Shown here: positions 1-8,613 of the stretch, in pieces
Numbering within the stretch: the first letter of the stretch is position 1
Layout of the letters: every line of letters begins with the position of its first letter
Assembly: GCF_002506585.1 (NCBI RefSeq)
Contig: NZ_DAXW01000009.1
Location: forward strand, 136,346-200,345
DNA from: Methanoculleus sp. UBA430
GTDB lineage: Archaea > Halobacteriota > Methanomicrobia > Methanomicrobiales > Methanoculleaceae
Direction of reading: 5' to 3'
Length of the DNA stretch: 64,000 nucleotides
Translations under genes and position numbers: made by a program
Notes under the pieces: generated by a model
Databases searched by the model: none
Told to the model about the DNA's origin: nothing
Seen by the model: the letters and a program-made list of their open reading frames with translations, nothing else

Positions 1-33
1 CGACTCCCACCTGACGGTGCTCAGGCTCCTGCC

Positions 34-285
34 CTACGGCCAGTCGCGCTCCCAAACAACCTCCCCGTCATACAGAACCCGCCTGACCCTATGATACGGA
101 ATACAGGCCACATGCGTCCCGGCGTCCACCTCCAGGTACTGCGCATCGAGCGCGAGGACCCGGTCGCCCTGCACCCTCGATCGGTCGCCGGGCGCCCCGC
201 GGTCGACGTACTCGACCTCGATCCGGGAGAAGTCGTAGCCGGGGTCGTGATAGAACCGGAGCAGCAGCCGGTAGCTCGTCCGCAT
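34..285 (-). CDS. DUF504 (MJ1316-type) small protein
   Basis: An 83-residue protein beginning MRTSYRLLLRFYHDP and ending at a TAG. It matches the DUF504/UPF0248 family, a single small domain typified by MJ1316, for which binding of RNA cyclic-phosphate ends has been proposed. Key visible features are the N-terminal LLLRFYHDPGYDFS segment and the conserved IPYHRVRRVLYDGEVVW segment, with a His-Arg pair typical of the family. Length is normal for the family. It is divergent from mmp10, with about 190 bases between the starts. Family assignment is from recognition of the sequence; the biochemical role here is inferred. Confidence 0.8.
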   Translation of the reverse strand: MRTSYRLLLRFYHDPGYDFSRIEVEYVDRGAPGDRSRVQGDRVLALDAQYLEVDAGTHVACIPYHRVRRVLYDGEVVWERDWP

Positions 286-474
286 ACCCTCTCCTCCACG
301 GCACTCTCACCCTGCCGGACGATAATGGTGCCGCCGCCGGTTCGCCGGCAGCTCTCCCTCGCCGGAACAGCCACAACGGCGACGTCCGAGCGGCTGGCGA
401 ACCGGCACCGCGAGGTGGAGCCGGGGGGCGAGTCTGCAACGTTCATAACAAAGGAGCACAGAAGTATCATCAGG

Positions 475-1701
475 ATGTCGCATCTCACCGTCGATCTCGG
501 GGGCCGGCCCGGCCTCGACTGCCGGGGATTCTGTTCGTACTGCTACTTCAAACACGTCAAGGGGACGACGTCGTTCGGCTGCAGATACTGCCTGCCCTTC
601 CAGAAGGGCTGTGACTACTGCACCCGGGGCGTGCGGGAGGGGTACGAAGGATTCAAGAGCCTCCGGACCGTCGCCGACGAGACGCTGGCAAACCTCCAGG
701 TGATGAGCGACGATATCGACCGGATCACCATCAGCGGCGGCGGAGACCCGAGTTGCTACCCCGAGTTCCGCGACCTCGTCGAGCTGCTCGGCAGCATGGA
801 GGCGCCGCTCCATATCGGCTATACCAGCGGGAAGGGGTTCGACGACCCGGATATAGCCGATTTCCTCATCGATAACGGTCTTTCCGAGGTATCCTACACC
901 GTCTTCGCCGCCGACCCGGACCTCCGGCGGCAGTGGATGCACGACCCGACGCCGGAGGCCTCCCTTGCGATCCTCGACCGGCTCTGCGGCGCGATCGACG
1001 TCTACGCTGCAGCAGTTGTCATTCCCGGCGTCAACGACGGCGAGGCCCTCGAAGAGACCTGCGCGTGGCTGGAGGAGCGGGGCGCAAAAGGGCTGATCCT
1101 GATGCGGTTTGCAAACCGGACCGACCAGGGGCTCATCCTGGAGAACGCGCCGCTCATCGAGGGGCAGCAGGTCCATACCGTCGACGAGTTCCACGACATC
1201 GTCACCGACTTAAACGAGAAGTTTTCGATGAAGATCAGCGGAACCCCGCTCGGCGACCCCTCGATCGGGTCGCCGTTTGCGATCCTCCACGAGCCCGATC
1301 TCTTGAAGAAACTCCCCCGGGTCCAGAAGCGCGCGACCGTGATCACCGGGAGTATCGCGGCCCCCTTCATCCAGCGTATCCTCTCAATCCGCGGTTCGAC
1401 TTCGCGGGTCGTCAGGGTCAGAAAAGAGATCGCCGACCTCATCACCGCCGACGACCTCGCCGAAGTAAACCTCAAGAGACTTGAGGATGTCGTGCTCATC
1501 CCCGGCCGGGCGTTCGTCCACGATGCCGAAGCCCGGACGATCCTCTCCGCCGACGGCGTCGACCGCGAGGTGGTGCGCGGCCCCGATATGCTGACGGCCG
1601 ATGCGGAGATGAGCATGGGCATGACCCGGACGGAAGTGCTCGATAAGGAGATCGAAGGGTTCTCTGCCCTGATCAACACGATCAACCGATACGGCCGGTG
1701 A
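475..1701 (+). CDS. mmp10: Mmp10 radical SAM arginine methyltransferase of MCR
   Basis: A 408-residue radical SAM protein of the methanogenesis marker 10 family. Mmp10 uses cobalamin and S-adenosylmethionine to C-methylate an arginine next to the active site of methyl-coenzyme M reductase alpha. The radical SAM cluster motif is visible near residue 20 as CRGFCSYC, followed by a second cysteine group (FGCRYCLPF, GCDYC) that is typical of Mmp10, and the GGGDP motif near residue 90. The reading frame stays open far upstream, but family length and the MSHLTVDLGGRPGLDC opening fix the start at 475; no good Shine-Dalgarno site precedes it. The presence of this gene marks the organism as a methanogen or methane oxidiser. 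Confidence 0.93.
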   Translation: MSHLTVDLGGRPGLDCRGFCSYCYFKHVKGTTSFGCRYCLPFQKGCDYCTRGVREGYEGFKSLRTVADETLANLQVMSDDIDRITISGGGDPSCYPEFRDLVELLGSMEAPLHIGYTSGKGFDDPDIADFLIDNGLSEVSYTVFAADPDLRRQWMHDPTPEASLAILDRLCGAIDVYAAAVVIPGVNDGEALEETCAWLEERGAKGLILMRFANRTDQGLILENAPLIEGQQVHTVDEFHDIVTDLNEKFSMKISGTPLGDPSIGSPFAILHEPDLLKKLPRVQKRATVITGSIAAPFIQRILSIRGSTSRVVRVRKEIADLITADDLAEVNLKRLEDVVLIPGRAFVHDAEARTILSADGVDREVVRGPDMLTADAEMSMGMTRTEVLDKEIEGFSALINTINRYGR

Positions 1702-1889
1702 CGGCCTCTCCCCCGGCGCAGACGCACCGGGAGCGCCTCTCCACCGTGCCGGCTCTAACCGCGAACCCCAGAACCAGCACCTGGAGCGTCTCAATGCCCC
1801 CGCGATCGGTCGTGGGTTCCCCCCGTCGTTGCATTGAGTTCCCCTGCCGGGGAGATGCCATCGGCTCTTCAACGAATTTGTAAAACGAA

Positions 1890-1974
1890 TGCGAGGGGAG
1901 CGATTCGAACGCTCGAACTCCTACGAGACCAGGCCCTCAACCTGGCGCCTTTGACCTGGCTTGGCAACCCTCGC
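1890..1974 (-). tRNA. tRNA-Leu (GAG)
   Basis: Reverse-strand cloverleaf with acceptor GCGAGGG/CCCTCGC, discriminator A at 1890, anticodon stem CCAGG/CCTGG around the loop TTGAGGG (anticodon GAG), a long class II variable arm and a T-loop GTTCGAATC-type arm. No intron is seen. It reads CUC and CUU leucine codons. Confidence 0.95.
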
Positions 1975-2566
1975 CCGGATACGGGAAGAACATACTCTGT
2001 GCGTGAACAGAGATGGAACGTGCATCGGTTGCGCTTTCGCGCACCGTTTACCTTATTTAATCTGTCGTCATACCTGAAATACCTTTGCGTGAGGCTACGA
2101 TGAGGGAGGGGGCGGGTTCCTCCGACCAGGAGACAGCAAAGAGAGTATGCCGGAGGCTGCCGGGGTGTGCGTGCCCCAAACCCCCGGTGCGAGATGATGC
2201 CCGGTTCAACGTTCGTCATACGATACGGTCAATCAGCGGATCAAACTGCCTCAGGCGCAGAAGAGGGAACATAATTTTCCCCTAATCAGGGGGTATAATC
2301 GCAAATACTCATAAATGGCCGCTTTTGAGCATGCTGTTATATATCAGGAAACGAATGGATCTATTTAATATATTCCCTCACTCACTTCATTCTATAGAAC
2401 CTCCTCCGTAACATACACCGCATCGACTCGATCTCCGAACATAAAGCGCTATCGCCCCGGTAGAAGTTGAATTGGAATCATCCATGTTCAGGCGCGTTCC
2501 AGGAGTATGCTACCACCTCAAAGGAACTGAGGCCGAAAGGAAGTCTCGCAGACACTCCCGGGATGC
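1975..2566. other. Gene-free stretch upstream of the histidine kinase
   Basis: About 590 bases without a supportable gene. The right half (about 2270-2480) is strongly AT-rich, with several TATA-like runs (for example gttatatatc near 2340 and tatttaatatattccc near 2365) that are candidate promoters for the kinase at 2567. Short open frames here have no recognisable protein character. Confidence 0.6.
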
Positions 2567-3739
2567 ATGATGTACAACGATCCAAAAATGAGACCCAACG
2601 CTACAGGTACCCTGGATCTCACCACCGACCAAGATCAATTGAGTGATCCTTCAGGAAACGATGACGGGGGAGCCTGCTGTCCGGCCGAAACCCATAGCAA
2701 GATCATCTGGGTGAGGGACCCGGGGGGCGGAACCTGGGTTTATGTCGATCCCGCAGTCGGGAACGCCCTGGGTGTCGATGCGCAGGCGCTTCTTGCAGAT
2801 CCGCAAGCGCTTATCCAGTCCGTCCACCCCGATGAAAGGGAGTCTTTTAAATTACTGTTTGACGGTTGTCCTGCCGGCGAGTATGATTCGCTGGAATACA
2901 GAATCGTCCTTCCGGACACCACGATCAGGTGGATGCAGGCACGTGCTTTTTCCGTCAGAGATGCAGACGACCGGGTTTTGCACGTGCTCGGTGCAACAGC
3001 CGATATGACCGAGCAGAAATCGGCTGTAGTAGCCCGGGAGAACGAGGACGAGCAACGAACAAATTTTTTCTCTATCGCATCGCATGAACTGCGAACGCCC
3101 CTGCAACCTATTCTGGGATACCTTTACCTTATGCTCGACAATCCCCGCCATTTCGGGCTCACCGAGGAGGCCATACAGTATTTAGATGTCATGCAAGACT
3201 GCGCAAACAGGATGAGCGGCATCATAAACAGGATCCTCGTCGTGAGCCTCGCCGATGCAGAACGGGGTATTATCCAGCCGAAATGGGAGACTATATCGCT
3301 TGAACAACTTGTTGCCGACACCATCGAGGTGTGCAATACCGAAGATTGGGTGACGTGTACTGTTGATATCCCCCCCGGCCAGACGATCGAGACGGACAGA
3401 ATCTATCTCTATGAAGCATTGTGTGAGATCTACAGCAATGCCGTGAAGCATTCGAGCCCTCCCTGTCACGTCGTCTTCGAGTACAGCGAAGAGCCCGAAG
3501 CCCATCTCGTATCCATATCCGATAACGGTCCCGGTATAGACGAGACAACCCGGTGCCGCATATTCCAGCCGTTCTATATCGGTGACAGAGACAACCTCTC
3601 CAGGGCGTACGGACGCCTCGGACTCGGGCTTGCCATAGCAAAGAAGGATATTGAGAAGCTGGGAGGGACTATCTCAGTCGACAGTACCCTGCACCAGGGG
3701 AGTACGTTCACCATCCGGCTCCCCAAACAGCACCTGTGA
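2567..3739 (+). CDS. Soluble PAS-domain sensor histidine kinase
   Basis: A 390-residue cytoplasmic histidine kinase. An N-terminal variable segment is followed by a PAS/PAC-like domain (about residues 50-150, ending GATADMTEQKSA), a HisKA dimerisation helix with the phospho-accepting His in FFSIASHELRTPLQP (about 170), and an HATPase_c domain with the N box (EIYSNAVKHSS), G1 box DNGPGI and G2 box GLGLAIAKKDI. No membrane segments are visible, so it senses an internal signal. Adjacent ATG codons at 2567 and 2570 are both possible starts, and one at 2588 is also available. It converges on the HEAT-repeat gene, with the receiver gene beyond it; these may form one signalling set, but that is inference. 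Confidence 0.88.
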   Translation: MMYNDPKMRPNATGTLDLTTDQDQLSDPSGNDDGGACCPAETHSKIIWVRDPGGGTWVYVDPAVGNALGVDAQALLADPQALIQSVHPDERESFKLLFDGCPAGEYDSLEYRIVLPDTTIRWMQARAFSVRDADDRVLHVLGATADMTEQKSAVVARENEDEQRTNFFSIASHELRTPLQPILGYLYLMLDNPRHFGLTEEAIQYLDVMQDCANRMSGIINRILVVSLADAERGIIQPKWETISLEQLVADTIEVCNTEDWVTCTVDIPPGQTIETDRIYLYEALCEIYSNAVKHSSPPCHVVFEYSEEPEAHLVSISDNGPGIDETTRCRIFQPFYIGDRDNLSRAYGRLGLGLAIAKKDIEKLGGTISVDSTLHQGSTFTIRLPKQHL

Positions 3740-3820
3740 ACCCGGAGAAGATACGCCGCAACAGGTGGCGCAACCTCTCATTCCGAATAACCGGGGATGC
3801 TCTTATTCACCGACGGGATG

Positions 3821-6763
3821 CTACATTGTGGTGGAGCAAGGTGAATCGTCTTCCCTTCCCTCTGTCTCAGCGGCTCTCCGCTCCTTCTCACTGATAAGGC
3901 TGATGACCTTCATCGCAGCGTAGACGCCTTTGACAGGAAGATCACTCCTTTTTCTGAGCACCGCTTTGATCGATTGGACCGTCTCGCCATCTCCCATATC
4001 TTCGAGGGCTGCAACCGCCCCACTCTTGACCTCTCCGTCCGTATCGAAGAGTGCATCGATAAGCGGTCCTATAGCCTGCTTTCCAAGCGCGGCGACTTCA
4101 TCCCATCTCCTCTCCGCTATCAGGACCGTTACACGTTCTTCGGGGAGAGCCGGCTGCCACCCACTCATTTCAAGTGCCGAGAGCACTTCCCGGCGGCTGG
4201 AAAAACTGCCGGAACGAAGGAGAGGGACCAGATGCGACACGGCCTCTTCCTCCCCAAGAAGGGTCTTTAAGGTGCTGACAACATTGCGTCGAATGGCCGG
4301 ATCCTCATCTTTCAGGAAAACAGTCACCCGTGAGGTCCAGTAATCGGCTAACTTCAGTAACGATGAGAGTGCAGCCGATTTGACATCCGTGTGCATATCT
4401 TCCAGTGCAACAAACAGCGTGCGAACCGCTTCATCGTCCTGGTATTCACCGAGGGTCTCGATAGCAAGAGAACGGGTTGCGGGGTCCGGACTCTTCATCA
4501 GCTCACAAAGCGGGCGGACCGCACCACTCGATCTCAAAACCGCAATCGATTCGGCAGCGCGCCGTTTCACCTCAAAGACGGGATCGTCGAGCGCAACGAC
4601 CAGAGCGCTGAATGCGCGTTGATCGCCCAGCATGCCGAGAGACAGCGCTGCACGCCACCGGAGCTCCGCGTCGGGATCGGTCAATGCACTCATCAGAGGC
4701 TGAACTCCCCTGAGATCTCCGAATTTGCCCAATGCTTCGGCAGCCCTGAGCCGTACCGCGGGATCGCCGTGAGGATCGGCCAGCGCCTTGATGAAGAAAT
4801 GCAGTTCCGGTATGCTGTCGTCTGTGGTCTGAGAACCCTTCCTGGCTTCGGATTCGGTTTCTTCTGCGTTTACATCAGAGGCAGCTGCGTTCACATCGGA
4901 AGCAGTTTTTTCCGGCCCGGCGATGTCCGGTGTCCTGCCGGGCATATCCTCCGGTACCAGCAACGGTTTCACGATCTTTGGGTTTGAGAACGGAGATTTG
5001 ATAAGACCAAGACGCCGTATCTCCTTCCAATCCTCTTTTGCGACAAGGTATCCCAGTTGCTCTCTGGCATTCGCAGGTTTCCAGCCGATTGCATTGAGTG
5101 CTCGTACCGTCGACTGCCGCACTTCCGCATCCGAATCCTCAAGCAGCGCAGTAAGCGGTTGAATTGCTGCAGCGACTTTGCGCTTGCCAAGCACATCACA
5201 AGCCTCTCTGCGTATTCCGGCGTCCGGATCGCCCAGTGCCTGGATAAAGAGATCCGTCGTCTCCCTTCGGGGGTATGAACTGAGCGCCCGTATCGCCTCT
5301 ATCCGGATGGTAGGGTCGGGCTCCAGGCAGAACGAGAGCAGCGCAGGAAGTAGCCGGGCGTCCCCGATACTGCCCATAGCCTGTATCGCACTGATGCGAA
5401 CCCCGGAATTCTCATCACCCGATGCGGCGATGATGATTGCAAAGGAACGCCCGGATCGAATTTTCCCCAGGGCAACTATCGAGCACTTGCGAAGGTCGGC
5501 GTCTCCGGTCTTGAATGCCTGGATAAGGGGATCTACAGCAATCTGGTCCCCGATCTCTCCGAGGGCAATTGCAGCGGAGTTTGAGATGCGTCCGTCCAGA
5601 TCCTCGAGCGCCGCGATGAGCGGCTCGACTGCCCGCCTGTCGTGGCCATCGCCGAGTAACGAAGCTGCCCTCCACCTGATATCCGGATCCGGGCTTTCCA
5701 GTAACCGGATGAGAGGTTCGGTCGCAAGGTTACCGACAATTTTGAGGGCTTTTGTTATATTTTCCCTCTCGACAACCTGTCGTTCCTGCAGTTCTCGGGT
5801 GAGGGGGACTATCCCATATTGTCTGAGTTTTATAAGGCCGATCCAATCGTCTTTTGCGCTCAGGAACAGGATTCGATGGTACAGAGTCTTCGGCTTCCAG
5901 TTTAAACGGTCGAGTGCCCCTGCAGCGAGTTTACGGGTACTCAGAAAATTGCTTTCGAGCCCGTGAACAAGAGCCTGTATCGATCGGGGGTCTGCTATCT
6001 CAGCCAGAGCGGCAACAGCCTCGTAGCTGACGGCTTCTACCGGATCGTCAATGGCCCGGTGGAGATACTGAACTGCATACCGGCTTCTGGCGTTGCCAAG
6101 GATTTGCGCGGCATGCATCCTGACATCAAAATACTCGTCGTTCAACGCCCAGATCAGGACATCGATCACCGGTCTGCTATGCCGTGAGAGTTCTTTCCAG
6201 TCCCGTCGGGCAAACGCTAAAATTCCTTTCTCCCTTCTATCATACGGTCTCCACCCGCATGCTTCCAGGGATTCGGCTGCCTGGGCTCTGATGCCCGAGT
6301 GCCGGTCAAGCAACTTCTCCCGCAACGCTACATCTGCACGCTGATCCCTGATCTTTCCCAGCGCCCAGATCGCCGCGACCTTAATGTCGTGGTCGGCATC
6401 CGACATACAATGGACTACATCTGTCGTCGCACGCGGATCGCAGATCTTCCCCAGTGCCCAGATCGCCTGAAGCCGCGTTGTCTCGTCGGGGTCTTTAAGG
6501 AGGGGGATGAGAGCTTCCGTTGCACGAGAATCCCCAATTGAGCCCAGTGCCTCCGCAACCTTCCACCTGACATCCGAATCGGGATCGGACAACGCACAGA
6601 TGAGGGGATCGACTGCCGCGACATCACGCAGTTCTCCAAGGCCCCCCACCGCCATCCACCGAAGATCTTTTTCATCGCTCCTGAGAGCACTAATGAGGCC
6701 TCTGACATCTCCCTTCGAGATGAGACGACTGATATCGGCGATATCCAACCGAAGCGGTTTCAT
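3821..6763 (-). CDS. Giant HEAT-repeat (PBS-lyase-like) protein
   Basis: A 980-residue protein built almost wholly of HEAT-like repeats of the form PLI.AL.D.D..VR..AA.ALG.IGD.RA. These are alpha-solenoid scaffolds for protein binding; no catalytic domain is visible. Four copies of a second module, roughly GW.P....E....A..DW.E...LG, interrupt the solenoid near residues 169-200, 287-318, 559-588 and 867-898. A low-complexity acidic linker (about 605-652, rich in Asp, Ala, Glu and Ser) splits the protein into two solenoids. There is no signal peptide, so it is cytoplasmic. The start ATG has GGGAG about 8 bases upstream. The next gene upstream in the same direction is a receiver protein, so co-transcription and a role as that receiver's output or scaffold are plausible. 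Confidence 0.9.
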   Translation of the reverse strand: MKPLRLDIADISRLISKGDVRGLISALRSDEKDLRWMAVGGLGELRDVAAVDPLICALSDPDSDVRWKVAEALGSIGDSRATEALIPLLKDPDETTRLQAIWALGKICDPRATTDVVHCMSDADHDIKVAAIWALGKIRDQRADVALREKLLDRHSGIRAQAAESLEACGWRPYDRREKGILAFARRDWKELSRHSRPVIDVLIWALNDEYFDVRMHAAQILGNARSRYAVQYLHRAIDDPVEAVSYEAVAALAEIADPRSIQALVHGLESNFLSTRKLAAGALDRLNWKPKTLYHRILFLSAKDDWIGLIKLRQYGIVPLTRELQERQVVERENITKALKIVGNLATEPLIRLLESPDPDIRWRAASLLGDGHDRRAVEPLIAALEDLDGRISNSAAIALGEIGDQIAVDPLIQAFKTGDADLRKCSIVALGKIRSGRSFAIIIAASGDENSGVRISAIQAMGSIGDARLLPALLSFCLEPDPTIRIEAIRALSSYPRRETTDLFIQALGDPDAGIRREACDVLGKRKVAAAIQPLTALLEDSDAEVRQSTVRALNAIGWKPANAREQLGYLVAKEDWKEIRRLGLIKSPFSNPKIVKPLLVPEDMPGRTPDIAGPEKTASDVNAAASDVNAEETESEARKGSQTTDDSIPELHFFIKALADPHGDPAVRLRAAEALGKFGDLRGVQPLMSALTDPDAELRWRAALSLGMLGDQRAFSALVVALDDPVFEVKRRAAESIAVLRSSGAVRPLCELMKSPDPATRSLAIETLGEYQDDEAVRTLFVALEDMHTDVKSAALSSLLKLADYWTSRVTVFLKDEDPAIRRNVVSTLKTLLGEEEAVSHLVPLLRSGSFSSRREVLSALEMSGWQPALPEERVTVLIAERRWDEVAALGKQAIGPLIDALFDTDGEVKSGAVAALEDMGDGETVQSIKAVLRKRSDLPVKGVYAAMKVISLISEKERRAAETEGREDDSPCSTTM

Positions 6764-6830
6764 GATGCATCTCCCGGGAGAGACTACTATTCATCTATCG
6801 CTGTGACGTTATCCCGACAATACGGTTCCC

Positions 6831-7196
6831 TCATCCGGTGTGCCGGGCGATGACCTCTTTTAACCGTGCCGGCTCGACAGGTTTGACCACGACCTCGGCG
6901 ATGCTGTCCGCGTAGGGAGCAAGTTCTTCATCGTTCAACCTCCACGCCGAGAGGATCACGACCGGAACCTTTAACGCACCGGGAATTTTTCTCCGTTCGT
7001 CCAGAAACTGCAACCCATTCATCGGGGACATCATGAGGTCGAGGAGGATCAGTGATGGAGGATTCTCCCGCAACATTTCAAGGCCTTTCACGGGATCGTT
7101 CACTAAAACAGGGGAGTAGCCAAACGACTTTATCAGCAAATTGAAGATCCGAAGGATTTTTTCGTCGTCATCGATGACCAGTATCTGTCCAGTCAT
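6831..7196 (-). CDS. Stand-alone response regulator receiver
   Basis: A 121-residue single receiver domain: acidic pocket VIDDDEK, phospho-acceptor Asp in LILLDLMMSP, the conserved Ser in VVILSAW (Thr/Ser position) and the Lys in VVVKPVEP. No output domain follows, as in CheY or Spo0F. An upstream in-frame ATG at 7259 exists, but the ATG at 7196 is preceded by AGAGGA with 7-base spacing and begins directly at MTGQILVIDDD, so it is chosen. It lies just upstream of the HEAT gene on the same strand and close to a histidine kinase, which makes a phosphorelay feeding a HEAT scaffold a reasonable guess. Confidence 0.9.
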   Translation of the reverse strand: MTGQILVIDDDEKILRIFNLLIKSFGYSPVLVNDPVKGLEMLRENPPSLILLDLMMSPMNGLQFLDERRKIPGALKVPVVILSAWRLNDEELAPYADSIAEVVVKPVEPARLKEVIARHTG

Positions 7197-7339
7197 ATCA
7201 GTGTCCTCTGATACGTTCCCGAGTGCCTGCAATCCTGGAAGAGAATCAAATTTCGGCATTAATTTATCTTGAAGAGAAATATTTATATGTTTCTTATTGA
7301 CTCAAAAACGAGTTTATTATTTCAAGGCGCAAGATGCTT

Positions 7340-7955
7340 CCTTTCCACGATATAGCAATCACGACATACTGGAACAGAGCGCCCGGGGTTCAGAGATCGG
7401 GTGTACGCTCCACAGAGCCATGACAGGGCCGTCCCGACAAAAATTCCGGAACTGTCTCTGTGCCCGCAAACGGGGTGCGGCGAGCTGTTCTCAACAACGA
7501 TCCAGAACACGATCCGGAAGAACCAAGGTATGTACACGAGCTTGTGCCGTGCATCACTCCGATGGTGATAGACTCTCCTCCGCAGATCGGTATGAGCCTT
7601 CCCCGATGAGGATCTCAAAGCGGGCGCCTTTTTCCCGGAATGCCTATCTCCCGGAGGGAAAGATTGCTGATGGAGAGAAATACGATTATCCGGCTGTCCA
7701 GATTCCTTACAAACGTTGCATCCGGGAGAAAGTTGATGATGTTGTTCAGGTTTCGTTCGGATGCGGCAAGTGCCTCTTTTATGCGCTCCTGGTCGGCCGA
7801 GAGAGTGGAGATGACGGCTGCTACAAATATGAAGAAAATTAACCCGAGTTGAGCGAGTAAAGGCTGATAGCAACGGCAATGGAGCTACTCCCCAGGACCA
7901 GAATACCCGGAACTAAGCTGGAGTCGTTCGGGTGGATGTATCGATGTTCATTCAT
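7340..7955 (-). pseudogene. Decayed membrane-anchored PAS sensor gene
   Basis: Reading the reverse strand from ATG 7955 gives a peptide starting MNEHRYIHPND with a hydrophobic stretch (VPGILVLGSSSIAVAIS). It stops at TAA, but a +1 frame continues with LIFFIFVAAVISTLSADQ and then a clear PAS opening, ERNLNNIINFLPDATFV. Later frames still show PAS-like pieces, separated by further stops and frameshifts. Methanoculleus-type genomes carry many sensors of exactly this layout (a membrane segment, a short linker, then PAS domains). No intact reading frame remains, so this is a relic. The exact left boundary is uncertain. Confidence 0.55.
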
Positions 7956-8430
7956 GGGGCCTGATTTTTACGCTGCTGAAAACTACCTGTGGTGCGTCAT
8001 TCTATTGCCTCGCTTTGCAAAGGCTGTTATACGGCCATCAAGCAGGATCATGCCTCGCAGAATGAGGTGATTTCGCCCGCTTCGTCACCCTCTCGTTACT
8101 CATTTGTCGCGATAGAGGGATAACGAGGAGAGGGACGGGCAATAACATTATTAAACTTTATTTTTCATAGTCTCTCATGGATTGCCAGATAATAGATTCT
8201 GCTGCTTGTTATGCAGGACAGAGGCCATTCCCGAATTCGTCTGGACAAAAACCGTTATCGGGATCTGTTCGCCTCCCGATCGTACCTGATGGTGGGGAGA
8301 TGATGAAGATTGCCCCTCATCAGGCAGGGGATGAGCATCAGAGTTCACCCTTCCGCTTCATCTCCATGCAAGGGAGGTCGGAATTGAGGTATAAAAGCGT
8401 TTGCTGACAGATCTGAACCTGAATAACAGA
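7956..8430. other. Gene-free stretch with one large imperfect hairpin
   Basis: No supportable protein gene. An open frame at 8177-8407 on the plus strand has no recognisable domain or clear ribosome site. The notable content is the inverted repeat at 8088-8134, followed by an AT-rich run (cattattaaactttattttt near 8150). Confidence 0.5.
8088..8134. repeat. Imperfect inverted repeat
   Basis: The left arm CCCTCTCGTTA (8088-8098) is mirrored by TAACGAGGAGAGGG (8121-8134), the second arm carrying three extra bases. The spacer is 22 bases. It could be a transcription-related hairpin or a small mobile-element scar; no function is evident. Confidence 0.5.
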
Positions 8431-8540
8431 TGCTGCGGGTGGGATCCGAACCCACGATTTCCAGATGTCCCAGGCTTGGACGCACCGTTCTCTTGAAAAC
8501 CCTATGAGTCTGGCGCCCTAACCGACTAGGCCACCGCAGC
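8431..8540 (-). tRNA. tRNA-Met (CAT, elongator type) with a 36-base intron
   Basis: Reverse-strand cloverleaf with acceptor GCTGCGG/CCGCAGC, discriminator A at 8431, D stem GCCT/GGGC, and anticodon stem CCAGA/TCTGG. The anticodon loop CTCATA is interrupted after position 37 by about 36 bases and resumes with A38, giving the mature loop CTCATAA. The intron position is the standard archaeal 37/38 site cut by the splicing endonuclease and sealed by RtcB, which is encoded at 16.5 kb. tRNA-Ile with a modified CAT anticodon shares this loop and is the alternative; elongator tRNA-Met introns are known in euryarchaea. Confidence 0.9.
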
Positions 8541-8613
8541 ACACAAAGTGCAGTATAACAATGGTGTATTGACAAATAAACCTTATGCCTCACCGCAAAA
8601 ATGAGACGGAGGG

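Noticed and set aside
91..474. N-terminal extension of the mmp10 frame by 128 codons
   Set aside because: It would cover the DUF504 gene on the other strand and is not part of the Mmp10 family, whose proteins start at the MSHLTVDLGG segment.
7297..7852. Plus-strand open frames opposite the fossil PAS sensor
   Set aside because: They have no domain, and the reverse strand carries recognisable PAS fragments.
8177..8407. A 76-codon plus-strand frame
   Set aside because: No recognised motif, no convincing ribosome site and no neighbours to support it.
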